From positions 29,290,882 to 29,354,881 of the forward strand of contig JAAONU010000006.1 of assembly GCA_012932295.1 (NCBI GenBank): a DNA stretch of 64,000 bases. The letters run 5' to 3'. Below the pieces are notes generated by a model. The model was not told the origin of the DNA and made no database searches. It saw nothing but the letters and a program-made list of their open reading frames with translations. The translations under genes and the position numbers were made by a program. This DNA comes from Cyclina sinensis. Taxonomy: Eukaryota > Mollusca > Bivalvia > Venerida > Veneridae. Shown one piece after another: positions 34,701 to 47,030 of this stretch. Within the stretch, counting starts at the first letter, position 1. Every line of letters starts with the position of its first letter.

Positions 34701-34939
34701 CCTAACCAGGCGAGAAAGGTTATTATTGCATAGGCATATATTTTCCACATACACTTAAAATGCAGGCTGAGACGAAAATATTTTTCTATTCAGGTGTGTT
34801 AAACCTTCTCATTTTTATGGCTAGACGTAGGTTTTTAGTTTATTATGAGAATAAATGCACTCGTTCTTCAACTTCAGCTTCAAGTTATTACAACCAAAAG
34901 TCAGTACTGACTATAATTGGCAGGCGCGTGTCAGGAACT
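31701..34939. other. Spacer sequence, mostly unassigned
   Basis: Apart from the microsatellite at 32228 there is an A-rich tract at 32900-32945 and a direct repeat of GGGTTGTGTATTCTAAGA at about 33141 and 33461 (the second copy lacks about 18 bp that the first has). No credible ORF. ORFs at 34567-34951 show no domain. Confidence 0.4.
32228..32300 (+). repeat. GT/GC microsatellite
   Basis: A compound (GTGT)n, (GCGT)n, (GCGC)n tract, GTGTGTGTGCGTGCGTCCG... to GTGTGTGTGTGTG. Alternating purine-pyrimidine runs of this kind can adopt Z-DNA. The reading frame over it is spurious. Confidence 0.85.
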
Positions 34940-35287
34940 TTAAATTTGTAACAGATAAAAACAAACAAGATTTTTACTATAGATCTTGCTTAAGAAGACT
35001 GATTCGAGTTGTTTATTTAATCTGTTGGCCTTCGACACTTGGTCATTGTGAATATAACCAACAATGCTGAGTGGTGCAGTTCCTGTGTTTACTGCTTTAT
35101 TGTGTTTAATCAATTTGTAAAACTTGTTCTTGTGGCCTGGATCTGTATTGTCTGACCAATAAGCATGTCTTATTTGTTTTTGCACTGACGCTTTAAGTTG
35201 TTTGAATGTCTTGTTTTGACTATTCCGTGGCATTTTTTGTGAAAAGTTTGTACTAATTTGTTTGACAATATCATAAATAATAATCAA
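34940..35287 (-). pseudogene. LINE ORF2 fragment (linker between endonuclease and RT)
   Basis: The minus-strand frame has FKQLKASVQKQIRHAYWSD, KFYKLIKHNKAVNTGTAPL and NDQVSKANRLNKQLESVF. This matches the region that links endonuclease to reverse transcriptase in CR1-type LINEs. No RT or endonuclease catalytic motif survives. It lies only 45 bp inside the spacer from the right-arm boundary. Confidence 0.72.
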
Positions 35288-35552
35288 AGGTATATCAGCC
35301 TTATTTTTGTTTTGTCTAGATGTTATGTATATGATTTGTTTTTTTTTTAAATATTGTTTACATTCAAAAGTTTAATAAATTAACTCAAGATATGATAGAT
35401 GCCACATTTCATGTCAAACGAAACCATAGGAGAAAATTTGCATGAAAAAACATGTTTATGAATTATATTCGTCAAATGTTGTGTAACTGTTGCATGCTCA
35501 GGTTCCATTTATTTTATCCTTTTTATTATTATTATTATTAATTATTTTGCAG

Positions 35553-35927
35553 GCGATTTTGTTTTATGAAGATACATGGCCGGTTTCTGGAAATATTTTA
35601 GGACGTCAGTATTCAATAAAGGGTGGAAAAGGCTATAATACGAAGATTCAGTGTTTTCCTTTGTACTCAATTTTTCTTGCACTAGGTCAAAAAAAGATTG
35701 ATTACTTTAGTTTAGACATTGAAGGAGCTGAGAGAGGAGTTCTTGAAAACATTCCATGGGAAAAGGTTGATATTGACATTATGTCGATCGAATACCAGTT
35801 CTGGGCAGGTGGAAAACAATCTCTGATAAAATTCATGGAAAATAAGGGATATAAGTTTTTGAAAGCAATAGCTAAAGGAGGATTAGATATAGTTGTGCAG
35901 AAAAGACAAAACAAATACCATATCTAG
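35553..35927 (+). pseudogene. Orphan second copy of exon 3 of the FkbM/Star-like gene
   Basis: This is the right-arm mirror of 22485-22111. It keeps an intact acceptor (TTTTGCAG) and an open frame of 124 codons ending in TAG. It differs from the left copy by only three nucleotides that I could find, giving Thr to Lys at protein position 207 and Leu to Phe at 217, plus one synonymous change. No exon 1 or 2 lies on this side in this orientation, so it cannot be the end of a complete gene unless the spacer inverts or a trans-spliced or distant upstream exon exists. It is typed as a pseudogene for lack of a better class; it is not visibly damaged. Confidence 0.8.
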
Positions 35928-36759
35928 TGCTATTTTCACGTTTTAGCTTCAGTTGTGAAAATGCAAAGAAGAACCATTAAGTACTGACATGGTATTTCTA
36001 AAATACAAGTAGAAAAAAAGTTTCTGCAGTCTTTGAAACCAAATACTAGAATACTGTTTGAAGAGTCTTAGTATTGTTTCTATTGAACAAGGCTGGAATA
36101 GTTTTTTTTTGTTTTATCTATACTTGCCTTTTGTTGTTGGACAAGCTTGAATAACCCCTGTCTAGTGTAAACTAAAAACACTGTCATAATAGAAGGGTTA
36201 TAATTACCACATTGTGCATGTCAGTTTTCTTTGAAAATTTCTATAGAGACCATAATCTCATTTTTTTATATTTTGCATGTGTAATCAAACAGCACTTGCA
36301 ATTATTTATGTTTACAGTACATAAATAAATATTTGTACATGTTAATAATATATGAGATATTTCCACATCGGTATAAGCCTTTCACAGTTGATTCATTGTT
36401 GATTTAGCTTTGCTTTACATCTGATTTAAAAAAAATCCATATCATAAAACCTAACATGGTGGCCAGGACAACATATTTTTCCAATTTCACGAATGTTATG
36501 ATGTATTATTCACAAAATTAATTAAATTTAATCCCTAGTGAAAATTTCTGAGTCAGTATCTGTCTATCATGTCTATCTCCAAGCTAGAAAAAATAACATG
36601 AAATCATCCCAGTAAATTAACTGTGCAAATAATACATGAACTAAACTAAGCTTTAATCAGACAAAAGGATTATCTGAAACAGAAGAGACTTGATAGCAAA
36701 AAGGACATTTGGATACTAAATGTTAATTCAGTTCCAGACAAAGAACTGACCAGACATTG
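35928..36759. other. 3' flank of the orphan exon 3 (right arm)
   Basis: Mirror of 21301-22110, with the same candidate polyadenylation signal (CATAAATAAATATT near 36321). If exon 3 were ever joined to exons 1 and 2 by spacer inversion, a polyadenylation context would be available here too. Confidence 0.35.
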
Positions 36760-37325
36760 AAACATACTACCCGAAAAACACACACTTAAGAACCGTGTAA
36801 CTACCAAGTCATAGCGTTATAATGACATCCTTTTATTGACTACTCAGGCAACATGTTGAATATTCTATCACATTAACCAGGAGACATATTGATTTTTTTT
36901 TTTTGTATAATCAGTTCAGTACATTCAACAGAGTCAGACTGTATGTAAAGGACTGTTCTTGACTTAACTGTGTCTGCAACAATTTCAATCGTGTCATTTA
37001 GGCAACCTTTAAGGTTTCAATTATTCTCTATATCTCTATTTTTGACCAGGCATTTAAAACATACAGCCCGAGTAACACACCCTTACGAAACCTTGTAAAT
37101 ACCAAGTCATACTTTTATAATGACAGCCTTTCTTTGACTACTAATTCAACCAGTATTCTATCACATAAGGAAGAGGACATATGGATGTATAATAGCTTGT
37201 CTTTGTTTAAACAGTACAGTACATTCAACAGAATCAGACTGTAAAACACTGCACTTGACTTAACTGAGCCTGCAACATTTTCAATCGTGCTATACTGGGC
37301 AACCTTTAAGGTTTCCATTATTGTC
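36760..37325 (-). repeat. Two-unit tandem duplication of about 302 bp (right arm)
   Basis: Mirror of 20703-21300; GGCAACCTTTAAGGTTTC occurs near 37001 and 37300. Same internal divergence between the units. Confidence 0.7.
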
Positions 37326-37424
37326 TATTTTAGTCATAACATGGTATTTCGGCTTTTGTAGTAAAATCTACGGAAGCATGGAGAGGACATGGTCGGTTTA
37401 TTTTATTAATCCGTATTTTCAAAA

Positions 37425-37715
37425 ATATATTTTTGCTAATCTGTGGGAACGGATTATTTTGCGCGAAAAATCTTTTTTCAACTTGTGGGTAACGAATTAT
37501 TTTGTGCGAAAAATCTTTTTTTAACTTGTGGGAACGAAATATTACGTGCGAAAAATCTTTATTTTAATCTGTGGGAACGGAATATTTTGCGCGAAAAATC
37601 TTTTTTTAACTTGTTGGAACGAATTATTTTGTGCGAAAAAAATCTTTTTTAAACTTGTGGGAACGAAATATTACGTGCGAAATTTTTTTTTAAATTGTGG
37701 GAACGAGTTATTTCG
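37425..37715 (-). repeat. 43-bp minisatellite, about 7 units (right arm)
   Basis: GTGGGAACG-type blocks recur at about 43-bp spacing from 37443 to 37700, with 'gcgcgaaaaatcttttttt' between. Same family as 20393-20620 with roughly two more units. Confidence 0.75.
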
Positions 37716-38058
37716 TTGCAACAAGTTAAATATAGTTAGATAGATCTTTTATTTGGTTTGATTTACCCTTGTCTTTTACCCTACCCTTCTCTTGTTAAAT
37801 TTAATGTCTGCTAAATTGTTTGTACTATCTTATGTATGATTTGTTAAATTTAATTAAGAATGAGTTATAAATGCAGCTTTTACACAAAATGAATGCAGAA
37901 TTACTAAATCTAAATAGATCCATTAGTCCTAAGAAAACATATACCTTGCTCAATGTTTTGTCTACCAAATTTTGAATCATTTTTTTAAACCTCCGAATCT
38001 GAACTGTCTTCGTCAATCAAATCTGAAAAAAAAAATAAATAGAAATTTCTTTTCACCT

Positions 38059-38770
38059 CAATCAATCAATCAATCAATCACAGGTATTTTTATAGCGCGA
38101 CACTTTATACAGTTATATTCTGTTGAGCTTCACAAGATCATAAAATGTCAAAGTCATTTCAATACTTTAAAACTATATACACACTTGATGAAACTGTTTA
38201 TGCATAAAATTGTTCAAAGAGGTGTGCTTTCAGTCTTTTTCTGAATGCAATTTCCAATGCAATGCACTTTAAGTCTTTTGGTAGGGCGTTCCACCATTTA
38301 GGTCCCATAACAGAAATAGATCTGTCAGCAAGTCTGGTCCTGCGTCTTGGCACAACAAACTGTGTACAAGTGTCATCAGCAGCTGATCTTAGACTGTATT
38401 TTCTTCTCACACAATTAAACAAAGTTATGAGATACGTTGGAGCTGTTCCATGTATTACTCGGAAAACAATAAGTATCACTTTAAATATAATCCTTGCCTT
38501 GACTGGTAACCAATGTAGAGATTTTCTGAGATCAGCACTAGGTTGGTCATACACATTCATTACTACTCGAGCAGCCTGGTTTTGGAGTCTTTGAAGTAGA
38601 TCTATTTGATAAACTGGTATTTCAGCAACGTCCATTACAGAAATCGATGTGGGAATGACTAAACCATGAACTAGTATTTCCGTTGATTTTTGAGACAGAT
38701 GCTTACGAATGGATTTCAGGTTCTTAAGTTGAGAGTAGGCTATTTGTCTAAAAAGACACTGGGACTTCTT
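38059..38770 (-). mobile_element. 5'-truncated LINE 3' end with TTGA tail (right arm)
   Basis: Mirror of 19330-20045, with the same 145-codon open stretch at 38635-38198 and the tail as (TCAA)n at 38059-38080. Only a few residues differ (Lys/Gln in LKNQ, Thr/Pro in ALTK, Pro/Leu in IAPE). Both copies share the frameshift. Confidence 0.85.
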
Positions 38771-38822
38771 ACAAAGTCTTCTTGTCTAAATTCCGAGTTT
38801 CTAAATTTTATTTTTCGCATAG

Positions 38823-38980
38823 GATAGTCACGAGACCGTAGGCAGGTGTAAACGACTAAAAAATAAATGTCCAATATCGGTTACAAATAAAGATGCTCGT
38901 GAGAAAAACAGTTGTTACACATATGTAGATGTGATATGTAAGTATATTTATCTTTGCAAGCTCACTGGATTTTAATTGGT
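38823..38980 (+). repeat. Dispersed repeat, copy in right arm
   Basis: Mirror of 19130-19290; it begins TAGTCACGAGACCGTAGGC and contains GATGCTCGTGAGAAA. It has the same orientation as the third copy at 63851. Confidence 0.6.
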
Positions 38981-39214
38981 ATTGCACAGGTTCTTGTAAA
39001 ATAACAAATGTCTAAAATCCCAATACGTATTTCTAATAAATCCTTGAAAATAAAAACAAAAGGAGATACGGTGTTCTTGACATTGCCCAAACTCGAAGTT
39101 GCGTTATATCGATGTTTTATTCAACAAGAGTAAAATCTGTGCTAACATTTTTTTTTTTTTCGTATATAAAATAACACACATGCTGGTATAAGGTCATATG
39201 CTGAAAGGAACAAG

Positions 39215-42200
39215 TTTTGGTGTAAATAAACAATTAACGAAGGAAAGTGAAAAGAAACGGCGGTAGCTTTATCCATTAGCGAAGTACTTCTTGAGCAGAA
39301 GAAAAAGGTCGTGTTAATACGTGACAGGTTGTACGTGGACGGTAGGGAGTAAGAGCCGGGGATGTTGAACTACCACCGGACTACAAGAGGCCCCAAGGAC
39401 AGCCAACCAAAAGTAACGGCTGCCATCCTGGACAGAGTCAAGACTTTGTAAATAAGCCACCAGATGGTAGGCGCCAGCCTGATGGACAGGTCCGACAGGC
39501 CAGATAGTTCCGACAGCACGGACAAGCCCGACAGGCCGGACAAGTCCAGCAGGCAGGAGGCACCCAAGTGACTGAAAGTATGCGACTTAATGCAAAAACT
39601 TAATGTTCAAGAATTCATCAGTCATATCAGTTCAGTAGATAACTTTTCATGTTTTAAAACACATTGCGACGATGTTGGTATTGTCAGCATTGAAAATTGT
39701 GATTGTTTTCTTAAAAATCGTACTTAGAAAATCTTAAAGAAGTCCTGCGGCATAGTTTGGTTTGATAAAAAAAGAGTTCTCAAACTTCTTCTGTATACTT
39801 GATACAGAATGTGAATACGTTCAGTGGTTTAAGTTATCAAATCTTTATTTCATACTGATGGAGGTTCGCTATTCGGCGCTGTTTATGTCCCGCCTGATAG
39901 TTCCAAGTACTTTATAAATAATATTTTTATGCTGAAATTGAAAATTGTAACAGTAATTATAAGTACGTAGTGTTGCTTGGAGACTTGAATGCCAGAGTTT
40001 CTGGTATTTCAGATATTGCCGAGTTTGATCAAAGTATATTTGATTATGTGAAAGTTGATACTAGTGATGTATTTGACTTAAATATACTTGAGCAACTACA
40101 ATATTGTAATACGTGTATGTCGTTTGCATGATATTCCCAAGATAACGGTGTGAACCGCTTCGGCAAATTGATTGAATTTTGTCGTTCCATTGATTTGTTA
40201 AATAGCAGATCCTTTTCTGATTGGCAAGGTCATTTGACTTGAAAAGAAGGATAAGATTAAAAAATGGAACCATGAGAGAACACAAAATTTTATTAATTAT
40301 ATCGATATGTCAGTTACGGATAACGTAATGATATCACTATCTGGAAATAATACTAGCTATGACCAAAACAGCATGAATGAAATTGTAAATCGTCTCGAAT
40401 CTACTTTACTGAATTCTGCTAAAATACTTTTGGTGTGTACTCAAGTGTAACAAATTGTGCTGAAAATAGTACCAGATGTAAGAAAAGTAAGAAGTGGTTT
40501 AATAAAGATTTTAAAAACAAGACGCTGTTTTCATAAAGACGCAAATATAGCTATTTTAAAAATAACAAAAACCAAATCTGATTTGTTAAAATCAGCCAAA
40601 GGGTACAAAACGATCATTCGAAAATCCATTGTTGGACATAAAAGAGAAATTAGGTAAAATGAGAAGCATGCGATATAAGTCGGCCAAAGAATATTGGAAT
40701 TACATAAATAGTGTAAGTGCACGAAGTTAACGGATGTATTTTTTTTTGGCATATTTAAAGAATTTGAATACTGAAAATGTTTATCCAAATGAAACTGCTA
40801 ATGCTGAGTTCCCAAAGGTAACATATGAACATAATCTTAACGACCTTATCACTGTTGATGGAATTAAAAATGGCTGTTAAAAAGGCAACTGGTCTAGAGA
40901 ATGTTTCAATGAATATATTCAAACAACTAGTGACGTGTTGACGCCTTTTTATGAAAAGTTATTTAGTAAGGATTTTAGTACTGCCATTATTCCAGAATCA
41001 TGGCTTTCTGGTTGTATTGTTCCTATTTTTAAAAATAAAGGTGATATAGCTTACCCTCAAAACTACAGGTCTATAACTATTTTAAGCTGCATTGGCAAAC
41101 TTTTCACTGCTATACTTTAATAACAGATTAACCGATTTTTTTTAAAAATAATAATTTGTTAAATGCAAACCAAGCTGATTTTAGGAGAAAAAAAACAAAG
41201 CAACAACAACAAAAACATTCAACAGTTGACCATATATTTGTTCTGCATACTCTAGCTGAATCTGTAAACGTAAAAATAAGAATGTTATGTTGCTTTATAG
41301 ATTTTTCAGAAAGCTTTTCTGTGTGATGAAAAGGCCTTTAGAGTAAACTTACATGCTATAATTCCAATGGTTAAATGTTAGACATCATCCGAAATATTAT
41401 AATGACTGCTAGATGTGTTCTTAAGGGCGAAAACCTGTCTCCTGTTCTTTTTTTCCATGTTTTTAAATGATGTAGAAAATTATTTAATGACAAAAAATAA
41501 CATAAGTCTTGTTATATCTGATGAAAATCTTGATGTTTACCTAAAACTAGCAGCTATATATTATGCTGATGACACTCTGGTATTTGCAAACAGTGAAGAA
41601 GAACTTTCTTCACTGCTTAACACATTTTATGATTATTGTATATTGTGGAAATTAGATATTAATTTTTACAAAACAAAGTTTTTGATGACAGATTTTGTAG
41701 AAATAGGAGCATCTTTATGAATGGAAAGCAGTTAGAAGTTGTGGACAATTTTAAATACATTGGCATATTGTTCTCTAAAAGTAGACTTTTTTCATATGCA
41801 AAAAAAGTAAATAAAATAAATATTTAAAAAAATGCCGAACAAGCAATAAAGGGTTAGAGTTACAAAATGATTGCTACCTATACTATATGGATGTGAAAGC
41901 TGGGGGTTTTCTGATTTAAGTTTGCTTTAGAAAGTTCATACAGATTTTTTAAAGCACATATTACATATTATACGAAGTACTCCGCATATTATGCTATATG
42001 ACGATCTTGGTAGATTTCCTATTCATATTGCTATCAATAAGAGAATCATTGGTTTCTGTACCATATTATAACAAATGTTAATACGCTGTCATCTGTATTG
42101 TATAAATTTATATATTTGGACAGTTTAGTGAATGAAAGACCGTAGAGTTGGTTAACATTTGTTAAGTCGATTTTTAATGAGTGTGGAATGAGTTTTTATG

Positions 42201-42915
42201 GACACATCAAACCTTTAATGGTCGAGAGATTTGCTGTTATACAAAATTGAGCGATGCTTACAAGATCAGTACACTTAGACTTGGTATAATAATATCTTAG
42301 ATTCTCCTAATTGCCTTAATCATGGTATGTTCAAAACAGAACATATGTGTGAAAACTTTTATAATGTATTATTTCTATTTTATATGCAAATATAAGTTGA
42401 TTTTAGAGTGTGTAATAACCAGTTGCCAGTAAAAAACTTAGATGGTCAAATATTGAACGATGTGATAGAATTTGTTGTCTTTGTAACATTAGAGATACTG
42501 CAGACGAATTCCATTACCTTTTTAAATTTGAATATTTTAACCACTTACGTAAACAATTAATTCCTAGAAAATATCGACGTATTTTCTTAATTTCCGGTCT
42601 CTTTTGAATGACAAAGATAAAAACAAATCTTGTTAAAATATGTATATTTCTCTCTGCTGTAATGAACCATTTCAAAACCCACCCAACAGTATTATAATTA
42701 TAAAGTAGAATAAGTACTCAAAATAATTTTATGAATCTAGTGAGCATTTGTGTTTAAATTTGTGAAAATGTTATTTATTGTATAATTAGAATATTAGTAT
42801 AGTTTATATACAGCCCACAGCCTGGTCATATTTCGATTTCATGCATTTTGTCTTGTACAACCTCATGTCACATACATATATGTGCTGAGTGTAAATAAAA
42901 TATTGAATCTTGAGA
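39215..42915 (+). mobile_element. Degenerate APE-type LINE, 5' truncated (right arm)
   Basis: Mirror of 12570-17250. It keeps the ORF1 tail (stop at 39569-39571), the endonuclease GDLNAR near 39980, RT blocks at 40935-41120 (NYRSIT, where the left copy has NYRPIT) and 41415-41720 (YADDTLVFANS), the C-terminal region and the 3' UTR. The upstream half of ORF1 and everything equivalent to 16315-18920 is missing: the sequence jumps to the equivalent of about 18920 within 'cgtatataaaataacaca'. Confidence 0.85.
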
Positions 42916-42930
42916 ACAGCCTGTGCTACA

Positions 42931-45387
42931 ACAATAAAATAACAAGGCATTAGCAAAGCTAAACACAAATATTTCCCTGAAATATCTGTTTAAAAATAAG
43001 CATGCTTGATATTAAAATTAGAGTTTATAACAGTAGTAACCTTTTTTTAAAGATTATTTCTATTTGTTTTAAGCCATATTTTCACAAACATGTGGGATGC
43101 TTTTATGTAACAGGAACAGTGCCGGGACCAATAACCTGTATCAACAATAAAATATTATAGAAAGTGTTTGACTATTGGTGACATATAAAAGCAGCACCTT
43201 TTCCCTTATGCATTTTATATAATGCACGTCAAAGAGATAACGTTGCGATAATTTAAGAAAAATGGTTTAAAGAAATGTCGAAAAGAAATGAATAAACAAA
43301 ATAAATCTTAACTTGGCTCCGCAGTCTACAACAATTAAAATGCTGTTATCAAGCACACGTAGCGATGAAAACAAAAAAGTACAGGTTGGAAATTCAATAA
43401 GTGTATATATTGACAATTTCAGTTATTTTCAGTCTGCTATGTCGACTGCTTATAGCTGGATGAAGAATCCAGTCGTCCCTCGCTGTAAGAAACTCACATA
43501 TGTCAACAGATCCATTCCCTTGACAGAAATACGACACATTGTTTTGAGTGGCAATACACGTAACTTGAATCTAATCTTAGTGTTGGAACCTTCGCCGGAC
43601 TTGTAAAAACAGAAGGTAATGCTTGTGTTTTGACTGTGCCGTACTGACGAAGATAAGGAGATATTTGTCACTGGATTTTGAAAACGTAAGAACATTAAAA
43701 GGTTTTTGAAAATGCTTGACAGTATTTAAAGAACAAAAATGAAAGTACAGTAAAACCCCGCATTACAGCCACTCCGAAAAACGAGCACTTCGGTATTACG
43801 GATGACTTAGTTGAGAACGGATGCTTTCAGCAGTGCATTACTATAGCTATGGACCCCGGTAATGCGGCACTCCACTATTCCGGCATTACGGACGTAGTTG
43901 AAAGTACAAACGATCATTTTGTTCTGAAGAAATTTCCAGTTCAGTCTATCAGAGCTCTAAAACATCGTACCAGCATAATAGCGGCTTGAAAAAGTTCTGT
44001 TTTCTTGGCTGTTTTTAACATTTTGCCCTAATCTGTGTATTTATTTTTCTTGAAGCATTTGCATGTACTCTTTCTGGTAGTGTGGAAGCACTAGCATTTT
44101 TTGCTCAATTCATTCAGAATAGAAAACACAATAGGTAAGTCCTTCAAACACCCAAATGTGAAAATTGGCCAAGATGTTTTTGTCGATTTCATGTGTAAGT
44201 TTAGAGTAGATATATATTTCGTGTTTGAATCATGACCCCTACCTTTCTTATCACTTTTCAAGAGTAAGTTCAAGCCAGTTAAAATTGGTTAAAATATGTT
44301 GCCTGTTGTCGAACAAAGGATTATCATGTAACATTTGTGTTTATAACAAAATCATTTTAGCGGTTTCTTAATTTGTTTGTTTGTTATAGAATAAACAGAC
44401 CATCTTGAGTGGCTCTAAATAGAAATCCATACAAATTAACAAAGGTATTTTATTTTGCGTATTTCTATACAACAATAAGTAAAAGGCACTTAGAAATCAT
44501 TTATGTTCTTCTACATTCTTGCAAATCTACGAAACCTGCTTGATATTTTTTGAGTATTACCATTTTTTTAATGAATATGGGGGCTTTAAATTTAAATTTA
44601 GATATTAGATGTTTAAATTTGTAACGTTAATCCAACAATTTTTAATTGAGTTTTGACAATAAATATTATTGGATGGAGAAATGACTCAGTTCATTCTTCA
44701 ACACAGATGCGGGCATACAGACATGACCACAGCGTAAATTACTAATTTATTTGGAAATTGTTCTTTAATATAATGATTTATTTCTTTATCAACACTAGAA
44801 AACGAAAAAAGATAAGTGTCTGCTGGTGATAGGTTCAATGTTACAAATTAGTAAAAACCTAAGTTTTTAACATTAATCTGTTATGTTATGCAGCGCCGTT
44901 AGAAGATTTTAAGAATCTCTAGATGTTTTCTTTTTAGTTGAGATGGCCACACGCAACGTAGAAATCAACTATTAAGGACAATCCGCAATTAAGACCATTT
45001 TGAAAAAAAAAAAACCGTGACTGTTTTAAATTGAGGAGTTTTGTGTAAGTCGAATTTGGGTTTGTATCCTTTGTCTGTTGTAATACATGGTGTCAGTAGT
45101 GACATTGTGATAACCACAAACGAATTTTAATAACCACCTTACCAAGATTTCAGTTTTCGTCTAGTGTACTATATGACAAAAACAGTAAACAGACATCCGA
45201 AAATCAGGTAAGATATCTGTAATAAGAGGATAAACAACGCGAAAATAAACGGTTGACACTCATGATTCAATTTTATTTGCATTGAATGATTAACAAATCA
45301 TATTTCTAACATTTTACCACTTAAGAAAAATTTCCTGAGAATTCGGACAGGTTAAGGAACACATGCGTCTAAACAAAAGCTCAGCTG
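42931..45387. other. Non-coding right-arm sequence
   Basis: Mirror of 8069-10698. It includes the Tigger-like terminus at about 43749-43900 (GTACAGTAAAACCCCGCATT). Frames at 43313-43606 and 43450-43695 have no recognised domain and are opposite-strand shadows of each other. Confidence 0.4.
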
Positions 45388-46408
45388 TTAATACAGTGTG
45401 TCTCCTCCATTGGCATCAATGCATGCGCGACGGCGAGGCCTCATATCAGACCTCACCAAGGTTGCGAAAAATTCTTGAGGAGTGTCATTTCATATTGTTA
45501 TTAATGACCCGGCGAGCGCATCTAACGTTAACGGCTGATTGGGAAGACGGCGTAGACGTCGCTCCATCTCATCCCACACGTGCTCTTTGGGATTAAGATT
45601 TGGTGAAACGGCAGGCCAGTCTAACATATCAAAGTTGTTGTCCTGCAGTAACGTCACAACGTGTGCGACATAGGGGCGATCGTTATCGTGTTGGAAAATA
45701 ACGCGCCGACCCTGACGTCACTCGTCTTTAGTGAATGGAAGTACGGTGGTCTGTATGACGAGGCAACGATACCTGATACCAGTAATATTACCATCAATCA
45801 CAAGATATGGTGTAAGGCTGCCTTCAGTGATCCCGCCCCACACCCTGACGCTTCCACCGCCCCAAGAACGTCGCTGCACTAGACACGAATCTGAATAACG
45901 CTCACCTGTTCTTCGGTAGACCCTCCGCCGTCCGTCACTACCATCAATATTAAAACGTGACTCGTCTGTGAAAAGGATCTCACCTCATTGTCTACGTGTG
46001 AATCTGACGTGAATTTCGCACCATTGCAGCCGTGCCTGACAGTGACGTGGGGTCAAAACTGGACGTAAAGCAGGACGCCGTGCAACAATTCCGTATTGAC
46101 GTAAACGATTTTGCACTGTCTGTGGATGAACTGGTTGTAGGTCAGGAATCATTCGTGCCGTCAGCGATGCAGATTGGAAGCGATTACGCAAGTGCATAAT
46201 ACCGAGGTACGTATCCTGCTGACGTGGCATCACTCGTGGTCTACCGGGTCTAGGGTTGTCACGAGTACCTACCATACAACCTATTACGTCTATACAGTGA
46301 ACTTATAATGTTATGATGCACACCAAAATGATTTGCGACCTCTTGTTGTTGCATACCAGCTTCCATGCCAACGGGGCGTAACCGTGATTCTTCAGACAAA
46401 AACGGCAT
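45388..46408 (-). pseudogene. Tc1-type DD34E transposase, nearly full length but mutated (right arm)
   Basis: On the minus strand, ATG at 46408 begins the N-terminal HTH (VANHFGVHHNIIS). A GRPR-type linker (PRPGRPRVMPRQ) follows, then the second DNA-binding part (VHPQTVQNRLRQYGIVARRP), FTDESRFNIDG with the first catalytic Asp, FQHDNDRPY with the second, and NLNPKEHVWDEM with the Glu 35 residues later. At about 340 codons it has the family's normal length, but stops and frameshifts interrupt it (for example after YGRYS and after FTRRQ). It is the ancestor-like version of the deleted left copy. Confidence 0.82.
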
Positions 46409-47030
46409 TGACGTTAGAGTAAAAATCACACAATACACGTGTTTATCTAATGATGCTTTTGTCAAATGATAGGTTTATGATAAAATAATCGAAAATACAC
46501 AGAGATTTTGTGTTTGAAAGCCATTTTACACATGAATGAAAAAGCGTCCATTGACACGCAAAAATCACCAGAAATTCCTGGAAAAAATCATTTTTACAAG
46601 CAACAACAATCGTACAAACCTGTTTTCAGGTGTTTTGACACGCATATATCAGAATAAGTATAATTTTATGCATATGTAGACTATGCACATTTTTTAAATC
46701 GCGTCAGTATATATACTGTTTGCTTATCTTTTCACTGCGTTAGCATCACTCGCTGAAAACGTTATAGATCTACATTTTATTTAGGATGTCAGAAGATTTA
46801 ATTTTTAATGATACAACATTCACCGTTTGCCAAAAAACCCGACATATCCTAGCTTTCCTAACTTGCAGGAAAGGGTGGCATAATAACAATGAACTTTAAC
46901 TATTTAGTTTTTGTTGTACCTTGTTTAATATTGCAATAAGAAACAATTTAACTGATTGTTTTGCGCATTTAGTTACAGTCCATACTCATTATGTAAAAGT
47001 CGCTTGAATAAAATTTCCGGTTGAGTCGAT

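Larger units (their letters stand above)
22705..35332. other. Spacer between the palindrome arms
   Basis: This 12.6 kb has no counterpart in either arm. It holds exons 1 and 2 of the FkbM/Star-like gene, two tRNA-derived SINEs in opposite orientation, degenerate repeat arrays in intron 1, a partly inverted duplicate of a repeat 2.1 kb apart, a GT-rich microsatellite and a short LINE fragment. Confidence 0.85.
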
